From Ophioderma brevispina (Eukaryota > Echinodermata > Ophiuroidea > Amphilepidida > Ophiodermatidae), in the NCBI GenBank assembly GCA_023653785.1, contig JAMKCH010071773.1, forward strand, positions 1-64,000: a stretch of 64,000 nucleotides of DNA, read 5' to 3'. Numbering within the stretch: the first letter of the stretch is position 1; each line of letters begins with the position of its first letter. Both the position numbers and the translations under genes were made by a program. This document shows positions 10,343-19,277 of this stretch, one piece after another. The notes under the pieces are model-generated. The model was given only the letters and a program-made list of their open reading frames with translations. It ran no database searches and was not told the DNA's origin.

Positions 10343-12304
10343 AAAGAATAAATCCTGTCCACTTTTATCCTGTGGCCATTTCAAATATCCCTTCTTGCAA
10401 AGAAATTGCCGTAACCACATTGTCATCTTTGATTCAGGAATAGGATCTAAAAGGACGAGAATTATTACATCTTGACCCTCATTTAACAATCTTAACCAAG
10501 CATGCTGCGTCTCAAAGTAACACCATTCACTATCGAGATAACTTGGTGATAAGACAATTATGGTTTTACCACTCTTGTGGATGGCATCTGTTATGGCCTC
10601 AAGAAGCGACGTTCCAGGAATGAAATCTCTAGCATGTCCTATACAGAGACTAAAAGGTTCAGAGCTTTCCTCTAAATTTATCCGAAGAACATTTAACACC
10701 CAATCTAAATCTCTTTCGTTTTCATGTGCATACGAGACGAAGGCATCATAACGTATCCTGTTGATACTCATACCTTCTTCGTCGTCTTGAAGTGGTTGAT
10801 ATTGTCTTCTCCGAGTACAAAGCAAAAACACTCTATATTTAATGTGCCAACGGTATTTGAAGATCACGCTTATGATCAAACAAGTAAGCAGTCCGCATGA
10901 CACACCAATTGTTAAATGAAATGCGAAGTGCGATATACAGTCCAGGACAACTTGCATGATACTCACGCCAACAAGTTTTTCAGGAGTTTTGCATTTGTAC
11001 AGGAACAGGAGGTTTGCATGAAGTAATACAAGAGTATCAGACAGAATCCAATCCTGAAATGGTTTTACGGCACATGTGCAAGAGAATGGGTTTCCACTCG
11101 CATCTAACACTTCCAGGCTGTTGTTTAATCCTTCAAGAAATATGTGTGGAAGTTCACTTATCATATTATGAGATATGTCCAGAGTTTGTAAAAGCGGAAA
11201 ACGCAATAATCCATCCAGCGACAGTATTCGGTTATCACTGAGGTCAAGGTATCGAAGCTTCAATAGTAAGTTAAGTGAGGCGTTTTGAACTGTTAAGATG
11301 TGGTTGTTACTTAAGTCCAAATTCACTATAAATGGAGTTGTACTGTTAAGCTTCATTTCATCAATTGCCCTCAATTCGTTTGAAGCTAGTTTTAATACTT
11401 CCAACTCTAGCATTGTGATATTATTTCCCCATGAACTCTCAAAGTCACGGCAGGAGACAAAAGACCCACAACCATCAAAATATTTGAGATAAAACAGATT
11501 TTGAATAACCGAGATTTCAAAAACATATGTCCCCGCAAGAGCCAAACTTTGAAGTTGAGGTGCTTTGTGCGATATCGGGAAGTGATTGTAATCGAGAATT
11601 TCCTTCATCTCTGGCCAACATAAATAAAAATGTCTTAAGGAAAGCAAGGGAGTTGTCCATTCAGAAAAATCCATAGGAAGAATTGTTGTTGTTGAAGTAA
11701 GCTTTAGTTCACGGAGATTTTCAAGTGCATGTATCCATTTCCCCACAGATTGTATTGGATTAAATGAAAGATTCAGATATAATAGCGATGATACAGCATT
11801 AAGAGAATTGTCATCTGAAAAGATTCCTGTCAAAGCATTGTAACTTAAATCTAATAACTTAAGTGATCTGTTGGCAAATGCTTCTAATGCATTGACTGGT
11901 AATTTGTTCATTTGATTGCGCGCCAAGTATAACTCTTCTAAGTGATGCAGGCCTCGAAAAGCTTTACTCGAAATATGTTCTATAGAGTAAATTGCTCCGT
12001 TAAGATTGAGAATTCGTAGGTTAGAAAACCCTGTAAATGCAGATCCATATATTCCATCTATTAATGAAAAGCTTAGATCAAGGTAGTTGATTGAAGTTTT
12101 CCACTTTGAAGCAAACTGAAGGGAAGCATGTGTTAATCGCATATCATGCGGGCTTAGATAAAGCTTAAGAGATTGCAAATTTGATTGCAGAGATGGTATA
12201 CCAACTTTCCATGGAAAATTTGTCGTTAAATCAGAAATATCTGTGAATGGTGCAAATATTCCTTCTTCAACAGTCACAGTAACATTATCTACGTAATCAA
12301 ACAA
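10283..12304 (-). CDS. Toll-like receptor, C-terminal portion: LRRs, LRR-CT, transmembrane, TIR
   Basis: A 673-residue open frame. Residues 1 to about 440 are leucine-rich repeats (many LxxLxLxxN lines such as LRYLDLSDNRILSLDGL). A cysteine-rich LRR-CT cap follows, with FSCTCAVKPFQDW, then YKCKTP and a final Cys before the membrane. One transmembrane helix lies at about residues 459-486 (HLTIGVSCGLLTCLIISVIF). The TIR domain spans about 514-660. Box 1 is YDAFVSYAH, box 2 is CIGHARDFIPG (with the RDxxPG loop needed for adaptor contact) and box 3 surrounds MWLRQFLCKKGYLKW. Family knowledge: such receptors sense microbial or endogenous ligands and recruit MyD88-type adaptors. The Met at 12304 lies inside the LRR region and within a duplicated segment, so it is not the natural start. 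The real N-terminus is in the frame at 12840-13858, separated by a LINE insertion. Confidence 0.92.
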   Translation of the reverse strand: MFDYVDNVTVTVEEGIFAPFTDISDLTTNFPWKVGIPSLQSNLQSLKLYLSPHDMRLTHASLQFASKWKTSINYLDLSFSLIDGIYGSAFTGFSNLRILNLNGAIYSIEHISSKAFRGLHHLEELYLARNQMNKLPVNALEAFANRSLKLLDLSYNALTGIFSDDNSLNAVSSLLYLNLSFNPIQSVGKWIHALENLRELKLTSTTTILPMDFSEWTTPLLSLRHFYLCWPEMKEILDYNHFPISHKAPQLQSLALAGTYVFEISVIQNLFYLKYFDGCGSFVSCRDFESSWGNNITMLELEVLKLASNELRAIDEMKLNSTTPFIVNLDLSNNHILTVQNASLNLLLKLRYLDLSDNRILSLDGLLRFPLLQTLDISHNMISELPHIFLEGLNNSLEVLDASGNPFSCTCAVKPFQDWILSDTLVLLHANLLFLYKCKTPEKLVGVSIMQVVLDCISHFAFHLTIGVSCGLLTCLIISVIFKYRWHIKYRVFLLCTRRRQYQPLQDDEEGMSINRIRYDAFVSYAHENERDLDWVLNVLRINLEESSEPFSLCIGHARDFIPGTSLLEAITDAIHKSGKTIIVLSPSYLDSEWCYFETQHAWLRLLNEGQDVIILVLLDPIPESKMTMWLRQFLCKKGYLKWPQDKSGQDLFFRYLRELIKKPAGVDRRYDV

Positions 12305-12353
12305 GACTTTTAAATTATGAAGAGGTGTTTGGGCAAGATTTTGAAACGTGTTA
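12063..12353. repeat. 291-bp direct duplication flanking the LINE insertion, copy 1
   Basis: Same length as 12840-13130, no indels, two substitutions seen (T/C in CCACTTTGAAG and T/C in AGCATGTG on the plus strand). Both copies are TLR coding sequence in the same frame. Copy 1 ends at the A21 run at 12353-12373. Confidence 0.93.
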
Positions 12354-12839
12354 AAAAAAAAAAAAAAAAAAAATGTCTGGACAGATACCTGCTGCCAACC
12401 GTCTTAAATCCAGAGAGAGTTTCTTAAGCAAAGTCCAACCTCTTGAAACAGTCTCTAAGGAGGTTAAGAGAGTCGCCTTGTGGAAAGAAAGACTTGCCAT
12501 CAACCAATTAACATCTATCGGTATTGAACCTGGTGAGCATCTCCCACCTGGAGCTGACTCCTCATGGGCTGAATGGCGATGCCTCAATAGATTGAGAACC
12601 AGAACTGGCCGATCTAAGGTTTCCTTGCAGAAGTGGGGCTATCTGGAAGCAGATCAGGATACTACCTGTGGTTGTGGAACAGCACCACAGACAATGGAAC
12701 ACCTCTTGGTCTGCCCACTGCTGGAGCAACAATGCACAAACAAGGACCTTGCGGAATTCAGTGAAGCAGCCAGACGTTGTACCCATCTCTGGCTGGATCA
12801 TATTTGAGAACCACAGTGTTTGGACACGATAAGAAGAAG
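12354..12839 (+). mobile_element. 5'-truncated LINE insertion with an A-run at its 5' edge
   Basis: The A-run spans 12353-12373. It is followed by an open frame (12373-12807, 144 residues) matching the C-terminal end of a Jockey/RTE-like LINE polyprotein. That frame contains RLKSRESFLSKVQPL, WAEWRCLNRLRTRTGRSK, and a CCHC-type zinc knuckle: Cys-Gly-Cys, then MEHLLVCP. The 3' end reads GGACACGATAAGAAGAAGAA, a short (AAG)n tail typical of such elements. The A-run is therefore on the wrong (5') side to be the element's own poly(A) tail. The element is antisense to the TLR it interrupts. Confidence 0.85.
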
Positions 12840-13858
12840 AATGAAAAGCTTAGATCAAGGTAGTTGATTGAAGTTTTCCACTCTGAAGCAAACTGAAGGG
12901 AAGCACGTGTTAATCGCATATCATGCGGGCTTAGATAAAGCTTAAGAGATTGCAAATTTGATTGCAGAGATGGTATACCAACTTTCCATGGAAAATTTGT
13001 CGTTAAATCAGAAATATCTGTGAATGGTGCAAATATTCCTTCTTCAACAGTCACAGTAACATTATCTACGTAATCAAACAAGACTTTTAAATTATGAAGA
13101 GGTGTTTGGGCAAGATTTTGAAACGTGTTATTGTCTAAAAGAACGTTCTGCTGTCGCAAACGATGTGCGTCTGTCCACATAGTACAGTTTCGTGAAGTTA
13201 CTAATTCAAAAGAGTGCACGTATAAAGAGGAAAGGTTTGTTAATTTTTTAAAGCCTTCTCCAAAGTTAAATGATGAGAAAAAGTTACCGACCATGATCAA
13301 TTTTTGAAGCGATTGTAATGATGATATTGATTGATCGGGTATTTCTGTTAATGAGTTAAACGATATATCCAAAATTATCAGTCTTTTAAGATCCCTAAAA
13401 ATATTTTCAGGTAGGTTTTTTAATAGATTGTGGCCCAGAATTACCTGCAGCAGATTAGTTAATCCACGAAACGAAGTTGACGCCAAGCTTTTCAAACCTG
13501 TGTAGCTCAAATCCAGGTCGATCACTTGTATAAGATCTCTGAAAGGAGAACCTTGTATATTTTGCAGCATATTTTGCTGAATATAAACATTGGTTAACTG
13601 TTTCTGCCCTGAAAATGCAGACTGGGATATTGTACACAACTTGTTCCGTGACAAATCAATCCACGTAATGTTTTGGGGAAACGATGGAATGCTGGAGAGG
13701 TACCGGTTGGCACAGTCTAGTTGAGTCCTGTTGAAAAGTTTGCATGGTAGAGTGTCTCTGGGGTATTCATAATCTAATACATGTTCCATTTTCACACCAA
13801 AGAAGACCAATGTCTGGTAAACAATAACTAACGACGTAATGCAAAATGCGCAATTCAT
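12758..13858 (-). CDS. Toll-like receptor, N-terminal portion: signal peptide and LRRs
   Basis: A 366-residue open frame starting with a hydrophobic signal peptide (MNCAFCITSLVIVYQTLVFF). It is followed by a cysteine pair (CKLFNRTQLDC) suggesting an N-terminal cap, then about ten leucine-rich repeats, for example LIILDISFNSLTEIPDQ. Codons from 13130 down to 12840 duplicate 12353-12063. After residue 340 the frame leaves the TLR at DLSFS and reads about 27 unrelated residues of antisense LINE before stopping at 12758. The start at 13858 is favoured by the signal peptide and by CACC directly before the ATG (minus strand). Alone it would give a secreted LRR fragment without membrane anchor or TIR. 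Confidence 0.9.
   Translation of the reverse strand: MNCAFCITSLVIVYQTLVFFGVKMEHVLDYEYPRDTLPCKLFNRTQLDCANRYLSSIPSFPQNITWIDLSRNKLCTISQSAFSGQKQLTNVYIQQNMLQNIQGSPFRDLIQVIDLDLSYTGLKSLASTSFRGLTNLLQVILGHNLLKNLPENIFRDLKRLIILDISFNSLTEIPDQSISSLQSLQKLIMVGNFFSSFNFGEGFKKLTNLSSLYVHSFELVTSRNCTMWTDAHRLRQQNVLLDNNTFQNLAQTPLHNLKVLFDYVDNVTVTVEEGIFAPFTDISDLTTNFPWKVGIPSLQSNLQSLKLYLSPHDMRLTRASLQFASEWKTSINYLDLSFSFFFLSCPNTVVLKYDPARDGYNVWLLH
12840..13130. repeat. 291-bp direct duplication flanking the LINE insertion, copy 2
   Basis: This copy is continuous with the N-terminal TLR frame. It starts immediately after the (AAG)n tail of the LINE. See copy 1 at 12063-12353. Confidence 0.93.
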
Positions 13859-13930
13859 GGTGAATATTTACGTTTACTTGCATTAGCAATTTTGATTGGC
13901 CGATTTCTTCTTGATGATTGACACGTGTCA
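13859..13930 (-). promoter_or_regulatory. TLR upstream region with CCAAT box
   Basis: On the minus strand GGCCAATCAAAA lies about 40 bases before the start codon, followed by GCTAATGCAAG and GTAAACGTAAATA. No clear TATA box is visible. These are suggestive motifs only; the transcription start is unknown. Confidence 0.25.
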
Positions 13931-14593
13931 CAAAACGTTTTTTACTTTTTGTAGACCTCGTGTTTCTTGTATAACTTACAAAACATAACCACTATAAAAT
14001 ATGCTCAATTTGCTATGCCTTTGAGTGTCTCTTCGACCCAGTTCTGTACGCAACCAATATCTATATATGATGTTGAGACATTGTCACAGCCATCAGCCAA
14101 TACGTCCGACAATGCTGCGTTTCTTAATACAAATCGCATGGCATTTAGACTATCTTTCTTTCCACAAATTGTTTTCCTTTCCTAATACAAATCATGGTTT
14201 TGATTGAGGAGAATGTATCGAAAGTTATGGCATACTTTATATTCGATTGCTAATGTTCAAGATGTACCGGAAACCCTCAGATACAATGTATTAGCATTTC
14301 AATGCAAAAAACAATAGCTACTTATAGTTTCGGTACTATTCTATTTTAATTATACAAACTTAAATGTAAATTGTTGCATTCACCAATAATATCGATGGCT
14401 TAATAACTTATTTAAAAATGAGGTATAGGAATACTATACGGTATACGGTAGTTCACAAGTTAAAATGACACTTTACACGAATAAAAACCTACGCCCACTC
14501 TTTAAAACTAAAAGCGAAAGAGATTGGATAACGGAAAGTTTAATTTCCTTACCTGAGTTCTCTTGTCACTATGAGTTACAATAAGCTCATCTA

Positions 14594-14740
14594 CCAAGGA
14601 CACAGTTCAGTGGGTTGTACTTGTACATAAAATGACGTGAACTGACCTTGTGTGATCTGGGTATCATATATCATACCCCAAAACAAGGGTGTATTTTCTA
14701 AATACATTGGTGAATGAAAGCTACTGAACTGTGCCAAGGG
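14594..14740. mobile_element. Short MITE-like element with CACAGTTCAGT inverted ends
   Basis: The left end reads CCAAGGACACAGTTCAGTGG. The reverse complement of the right end reads CCCTTGGCACAGTTCAGTAG. The inner right end (GGTGAATGAAAGCTACTGAA) recurs at about 48758-48778. An internal palindrome, GGGTATCATATATCATACCC, is at 14661-14680. About 147 bp in length with no coding potential. The 13.9-14.6 kb stretch before it shows no gene. Confidence 0.4.
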
Positions 14741-16041
14741 AATTGAAATTTTACCAGCTCATAGTGTGTAGAGTAGCTCGGACACATATTAAATACTTTT
14801 GCAATACTGCATTCTTTCATGGATTACCTAAATCAAATGTCGACTACAATGATCACAGTCTCTCAATGTATCAGAAACTATCCGCGATTTTGACGACTAA
14901 CGCCTTTGCTATTTTTATGTTTTGGCGTTTATTATTATTATTAATTTATTGTCAATATTAGCGCCGCAGCATATATGTTGTAGAGGGTTACTGAAAATAT
15001 GTAGATGGTTGGACGGCTGAATACTACATTGGCAGCCGGGCAAGCAAAAGATAATACATCCACTCTACCATCTAAATTGAATAATGAACTAGGTATAAAT
15101 CAGTATTGGTAGAAAATTAAATCAAATCATCTGGACTTTCTATTTTTAGATGAGTGGCAACGTTTCACGTCTTATCCAAGACGCATTGTCAAGCCTACTG
15201 ATGGTTAGGTGGCTTTTGAGCATTGACCTTTGACAAGCTGGTGACATCACAGGTCGAGGAAGTTTTTAGTCTTTTTGGAATCTTATTGATCACCGATGTG
15301 TAGGCCCCCGCCAAGTTATGACGAAGTCCACCTTCCTTATTTAGGGATGGTTGTTTTGATAACAAGGAGGTTGTTATTTTGGACAGGGAACAGAGGTGGT
15401 ACGAGAGAGGGGACAAGGAGGCCATTCATGTGAACTCTGAGCAACCATTCCCATTCTGATATCAAATAAAACTCGATTGGTGTTTTCGGTGCAAAATTCA
15501 GCTGCTAATGCTAATGTTCTCCAGAGGCAAGCCTGCGAAGCAACTAGTTCTGACTGGCCCGCTTGAGGACACGGAAAATTAGGTGTATCAAACAGGTTCA
15601 TCTGAGCAATTCCAGTTAAAAATTGCAACGAGAAATTTCACATATCAAGTGTCCCGAAAAAAAAAACCCGAAAGACCTCATTTTTACACTGATGCAAAGC
15701 TTTCCATCAATAATATGCCCATCTGAAAGATGAAAAATATGGCTTTGGTACAAAACTTAGGAAATATCTAATTTCCAATAGGAGCAAGTACTAAATTCAG
15801 CCTATGTTTTATATTGAAATATTAGCAAATAAAAAACATCTTTTGTTTTCACTTTTAATACATTTCTGTAGCGAAGTACAATGTAAGAAGTCTTTGAGTG
15901 TCAAATCTATATGAAATCACTATATAAGACACATTATATGGATACCTCAAAATCTCTCCTTGCACCTTATATCTATTCAGTGGCTACAAGTTGTATGTCG
16001 CGTGGCTGATAGGCGCAAACATCTCCAGTGCGGTAACGTCC
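14741..16041. other. No confident gene; one undisturbed minus-strand frame
   Basis: The only notable item is an 84-residue minus-strand frame at 15374-15628, with a protein-like composition (CPQAGQSELVASQACLWRT). It could be a decayed exon, but no family was recognised. A DR1-like TGACCTTTGAC occurs at about 15225. Otherwise nothing was seen. Confidence 0.3.
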
Positions 16042-16214
16042 TGGGGTTCGTCCGCGAAACTCAGTCGTAAATCTACGTGCATACTATGTCATGCCTGAGT
16101 GGATCAACTTACCCAAAGCACTGTGTAAATGGTATGAAAAGGTCTATTATGTAGGACATACGCATGAGTTAGTATACACGTAGGGTTACGCATGAGGTTC
16201 GCGAACGGACCCCT
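16042..16214. mobile_element. MITE with GGGGTCCGTTCGC-type TIRs, copy 1
   Basis: The left end is GGGGTTCGTCCGCGAAACTC. The reverse complement of the right end is AGGGGTCCGTTCGCGAACCT. The similarity continues inward through CTACGTG and ATACTA for about 45 bp. A second copy is at 59175-59353 with the same interior (AAGCACTGTGTAAA and TGTAGGACATACGC). About 173 bp, non-coding. Confidence 0.65.
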
Positions 16215-16910
16215 GAACACTGTGCTGGTATAGTATTTTGGTAGGAATTGCTTCTTCGGCAGACCGGTTGCACCCGCGGTTGCAATGTTGTTTCTTTTAT
16301 TGCAGTCTGCTTATTACTGAGATTTCAAATAACGAAATAATTTTACTGTTCCTTTCCTTTCTTTACTTCAATAGAATAGAAATGATTTCTGTCAATCCGG
16401 ATCATTCTGAAATCGTGGCGGTGGTTTTGTACGGAGCTGGTCTGAAAAACTGATCGCACGCAAATTTGTTTTTGTTGTTGTTGTGTCTTGTGCGAGGTAT
16501 TACTGCTTTTGTTTATAAAGGTGGTATGTAGACATCTAATGTCTGGTGCAGTAAACATCTCAATAGAGTTTTGTTGCAGTCTTCGAGGAAAGATGAACAA
16601 TTTGAGCATATTTTTAAAGAAACTGGATCAATATTAAAGATTTAACCTTTGGCATTTGACGATTTTGGTCTTATATATCCATAACCATACGTTGTAGGTA
16701 GCACAAATAATCCTGCGGTACGCCCATATGACCTGAAGAAATAAATTGAGAAATTGATGACACTAATTCACAAGAGGTTTAAGTAGCTCCAATCTCTCAC
16801 ATATGTTTATAAAATATTTCGAGTTGCTTGTGTATGCTGATCACTTCGTGATATGGACGGCATTACGCATCGAACGCTATGGTGTAGAAACGCGAATGGA
16901 CCCATCACAT

Positions 16911-16984
16911 GCCGTGGTGGCGCAATTGATTAGCGCATCCGAGATCTAAACGGAAGGTTGTGGGTTCGAGACCCATCCACAGCA
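16911..16984 (+). tRNA. tRNA-Arg(TCT)-like gene or tRNA-derived SINE head
   Basis: A 74-base cloverleaf can be drawn. The acceptor is GCCGTGG against CCACAGC (one mismatch). The D stem is GCGC/GCGC. The anticodon stem is TCCGA/ACGGA (last pair mismatched) with loop GATCTAA, giving anticodon TCT. The variable loop is AGGTT. The T arm is GTGGG/CCCAT with loop TTCGAGA. Box A (TGGCGCAATTGATTAGCG) and box B (GGTTCGAGACC) are both intact, and a TTTT lies about ten bases downstream. The two mismatches leave open that it is a pseudogene or a SINE head. Confidence 0.6.
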
Positions 16985-17039
16985 AGTTCATTTTGCGATT
17001 AATAATGCTACGTCCGCGCTGTCATCAATTTCTCACATA

Positions 17040-17232
17040 ATTATGTATTGGATAAAGGTCTCCAAACAGACCATTCGCGAATATAATTGTCATCTAGAGA
17101 TGTGTTGAGCTTGCTAGTTTCTGACCATGTCGAGCCGCAGGCGAGACATGTCAGAAACTAGCAAGCGAAACATATCTCTAGACGACCATTATATTCGCGA
17201 ATACTTTGTTTGGGGACCTTTACCCTACATAA
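17040..17232. repeat. Long palindrome opening unit A
   Basis: The arms run from TTATGTA...AAAGGTCTCC to GGGGACCTTTA..TACATAA and converge on AGCCGCAGGCGAG. Nested inside each arm is a smaller palindrome, GACCATTCGCGAATA...., centred on TTCGCGAA. Arm identity is high with a few mismatches. This is a cruciform-capable foldback. Confidence 0.85.
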
Positions 17233-17967
17233 ACGTCGAGCAAAGGATTAAATGGAATTTTATCCAATTATTCGGCACCATTTTGGATACTCGTTAATAA
17301 TTTTAACGTTAAAAGGGGCATAAGCCTAACTTTTTTCTTTAAATAAAACCACCAGATGCCTTCCTATATTCGCATGTGTACGAGTCTATCACCAATAGAT
17401 AATCCAAGGGGTATAATCTACCAGAGGTATTCGATCTTTGGGCATTCAGCTGGATGTATTGTATACTCACCTATTGAACACTAAAACCCATGGAGGAAAT
17501 CTGTGTTTCGGCTTAACTGTCGTCTTTGGTGTCAACAATACACTCACCAAGACAAACGGAATGTGGTCCAGGTGCAAACAGCTGACTGCACAGTCATCAA
17601 TTTCCTTTACCCTCGTTCAGATACGATTATAATTCAGAATACACCATCACTGACACAACAGAATTTATATTGGACTCGTGAAAAGCATTAAGATTTTGGT
17701 TAATGTGGATTGTTTCTTGGCCTTTAGGCTGAAATTATGTGCATGTTTTTGTTAACTGCACGCCACCCATTGCACATCCTGGGTGAAATTTGTGGGAACC
17801 TTTCCGGTCGCCGCTGGGCACACCATAAATCTCCTGGTGTTCTGCAGGACCTTCTAGTCATTATTTTCATTTATCGAAGGTCTGATGACCAATCACAATG
17901 TCCCTCTACCTTGTGACAGAGTTGGAGCGTCTTAGGGAGCCCAACTCTGTCATTTTGCTATATGTAT

Positions 17968-18297
17968 GGTCTATTTGGAATTAACGGGCGATTTCGGGAT
18001 GATTAAAGTATACTTTTTTGTCGAATTGCTATTTTTAAAATGTCAATTTGTCATGGGACAGTCCCGTTGTGAATTTTCTTACAAAAATAAAAAGTAATGC
18101 AGTACCCGTTCTTTTGTGCAAAATTAATATATAAGAAGTCCACGATAATTGGTATTCCCTAACATTAATTCTAACTTTGATTCCAGAGTATTAACAGTAT
18201 TATAAATGTGGAATTAATCTTTTTACTGTAATGACCCATTGATATATCATTCCTATACGGCACAAAACGACACCATAGCTTATGTATTTTAAATACA
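17968..18297. repeat. 330-bp direct duplication, copy 1 (other copy 18418-18747)
   Basis: Only one difference was seen against 18418-18747 (CACAAAACGA versus CACAAAGCGA). Unit B carries this segment only once (about 20231-20567), which shows the duplication arose within unit A after the larger tandem duplication. Confidence 0.93.
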
Positions 18298-18417
18298 GGG
18301 TGTCCCAAAAAAAGTGGTGCAAGCAGATAAACTCCGATTTCTCAAACACTATTGAAGCTGTGAATTTCATTTTCATGGAGGATATTAATTATCCTCTAAA
18401 AAAAAAAAAAAAAAAAA
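18298..18417 (+). mobile_element. 120-bp insertion starting GGGTGTCCCAAAAAAAG and ending in A20
   Basis: Present between the two 330-bp copies in unit A and absent from unit B, which gives a natural empty-site comparison. Its left end, GGGTGTCCCAAAAAAAGTGG, resembles a transposable-element terminus. Its right end is a pure A-run at 18398-18417. It is too short to code. It is probably a truncated retroposed fragment. Confidence 0.7.
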
Positions 18418-18747
18418 GGTCTATTTGGAATTAACGGGCGATTTCGGGATGATTAAAGTATACTTTTTTGTCGAATTGCTATTTTTAAAATGTCAATTTG
18501 TCATGGGACAGTCCCGTTGTGAATTTTCTTACAAAAATAAAAAGTAATGCAGTACCCGTTCTTTTGTGCAAAATTAATATATAAGAAGTCCACGATAATT
18601 GGTATTCCCTAACATTAATTCTAACTTTGATTCCAGAGTATTAACAGTATTATAAATGTGGAATTAATCTTTTTACTGTAATGACCCATTGATATATCAT
18701 TCCTATACGGCACAAAGCGACACCATAGCTTATGTATTTTAAATACA
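18418..18747. repeat. 330-bp direct duplication, copy 2
   Basis: This copy is continuous with the rest of unit A (AATCCTGCTTACGACACC follows, as in unit B). See copy 1 at 17968-18297. Confidence 0.93.
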
Positions 18748-18950
18748 ATCCTGCTTACGACACCCATGGAATAACCGTACGCTGTGGTATTCAGCCTGAC
18801 AGACTTTTATGTTTGTCTCGCAAATAACTCCCTTAATTACAGGGAGTTGTTGCGATCATGGCAGGTGTCCATAATGCGATTATAATTTAAATAATCCCTT
18901 CCCCCAGACAATGGTAAACGGTGTTTCTACACCAATCCATATAGTATGTT

Positions 18951-19044
18951 TCTTTTGTAATACATGACCATTATTTTTTGCGGAAGTGTCTCTAGCTAGC
19001 TAGATGACACTTCAGCAAAAATAATGGTCATGTATAACAAAAGA
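18951..19044. repeat. Palindrome closing unit A
   Basis: The arms TCTTTTGTAATACATGACCA... and ...TGGTCATGTATAACAAAAGA surround a TAGCTAGCTAGA centre. The corresponding place in unit B (20772-20900) has extra TAGCTAGC/GACCAT blocks, so it has rearranged there. Confidence 0.8.
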
Positions 19045-19085
19045 CGGACAATAGATAATGATGAATGGGAAGAGGGCTAGACGTT

Positions 19086-19114
19086 TATATATATATATAG
19101 AGAGAGAGAGAGAT
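19086..19114. repeat. (TA)n(GA)n microsatellite
   Basis: A TATATATATATA run followed by GAGAGAGAGAGA, in the short spacer between units A and B. Confidence 0.85.
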
Positions 19115-19277
19115 TACGCCACATGTACCCCGGCTGCCTTCCATTGCAAGTCTGTTACACTACAGCTCCACCTACCCAGCTCCCCTTTCCAACACCCCAA
19201 CTGCTGCTCCTCAACACCCCTGCTCTCCATCCCAAACACACTTACCCAGATAGGGCAAACTATACCTTTTCTGATTT

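Larger units (their letters stand above)
10283..13858 (-). pseudogene. Whole Toll-like receptor locus, single exon, split by a LINE insertion
   Basis: Removing the inserted LINE (12354-12839) and one of the two 291-bp duplicate copies would leave a continuous 2,799-base frame of 932 codons plus stop. That is the usual size of a single-exon echinoderm TLR with one LRR-CT. As sequenced, translation from 13858 runs off the LRRs into antisense LINE sequence and stops at 12758. The TIR half could only be made from an internal start without a signal peptide. Outside the insertion the frame has no stop or frameshift over more than 2.7 kb, so the disruption is recent. It could be a heterozygous allele or an assembly error rather than a fixed pseudogene. 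Confidence 0.75.
17040..19050. repeat. Tandem segmental duplication, unit A
   Basis: It begins with a 190-bp palindrome (17040-17232) and ends with a 94-bp palindrome (18951-19044). It corresponds base for base to unit B at 19278-20930, apart from small differences and a 120-bp insertion plus a 330-bp duplication private to unit A. A hairpin TGACAGAGTTGG... / ...CCAACTCTGTCA lies at about 17919-17956. The two short frames present in both units show no recognisable domain. Confidence 0.9.
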
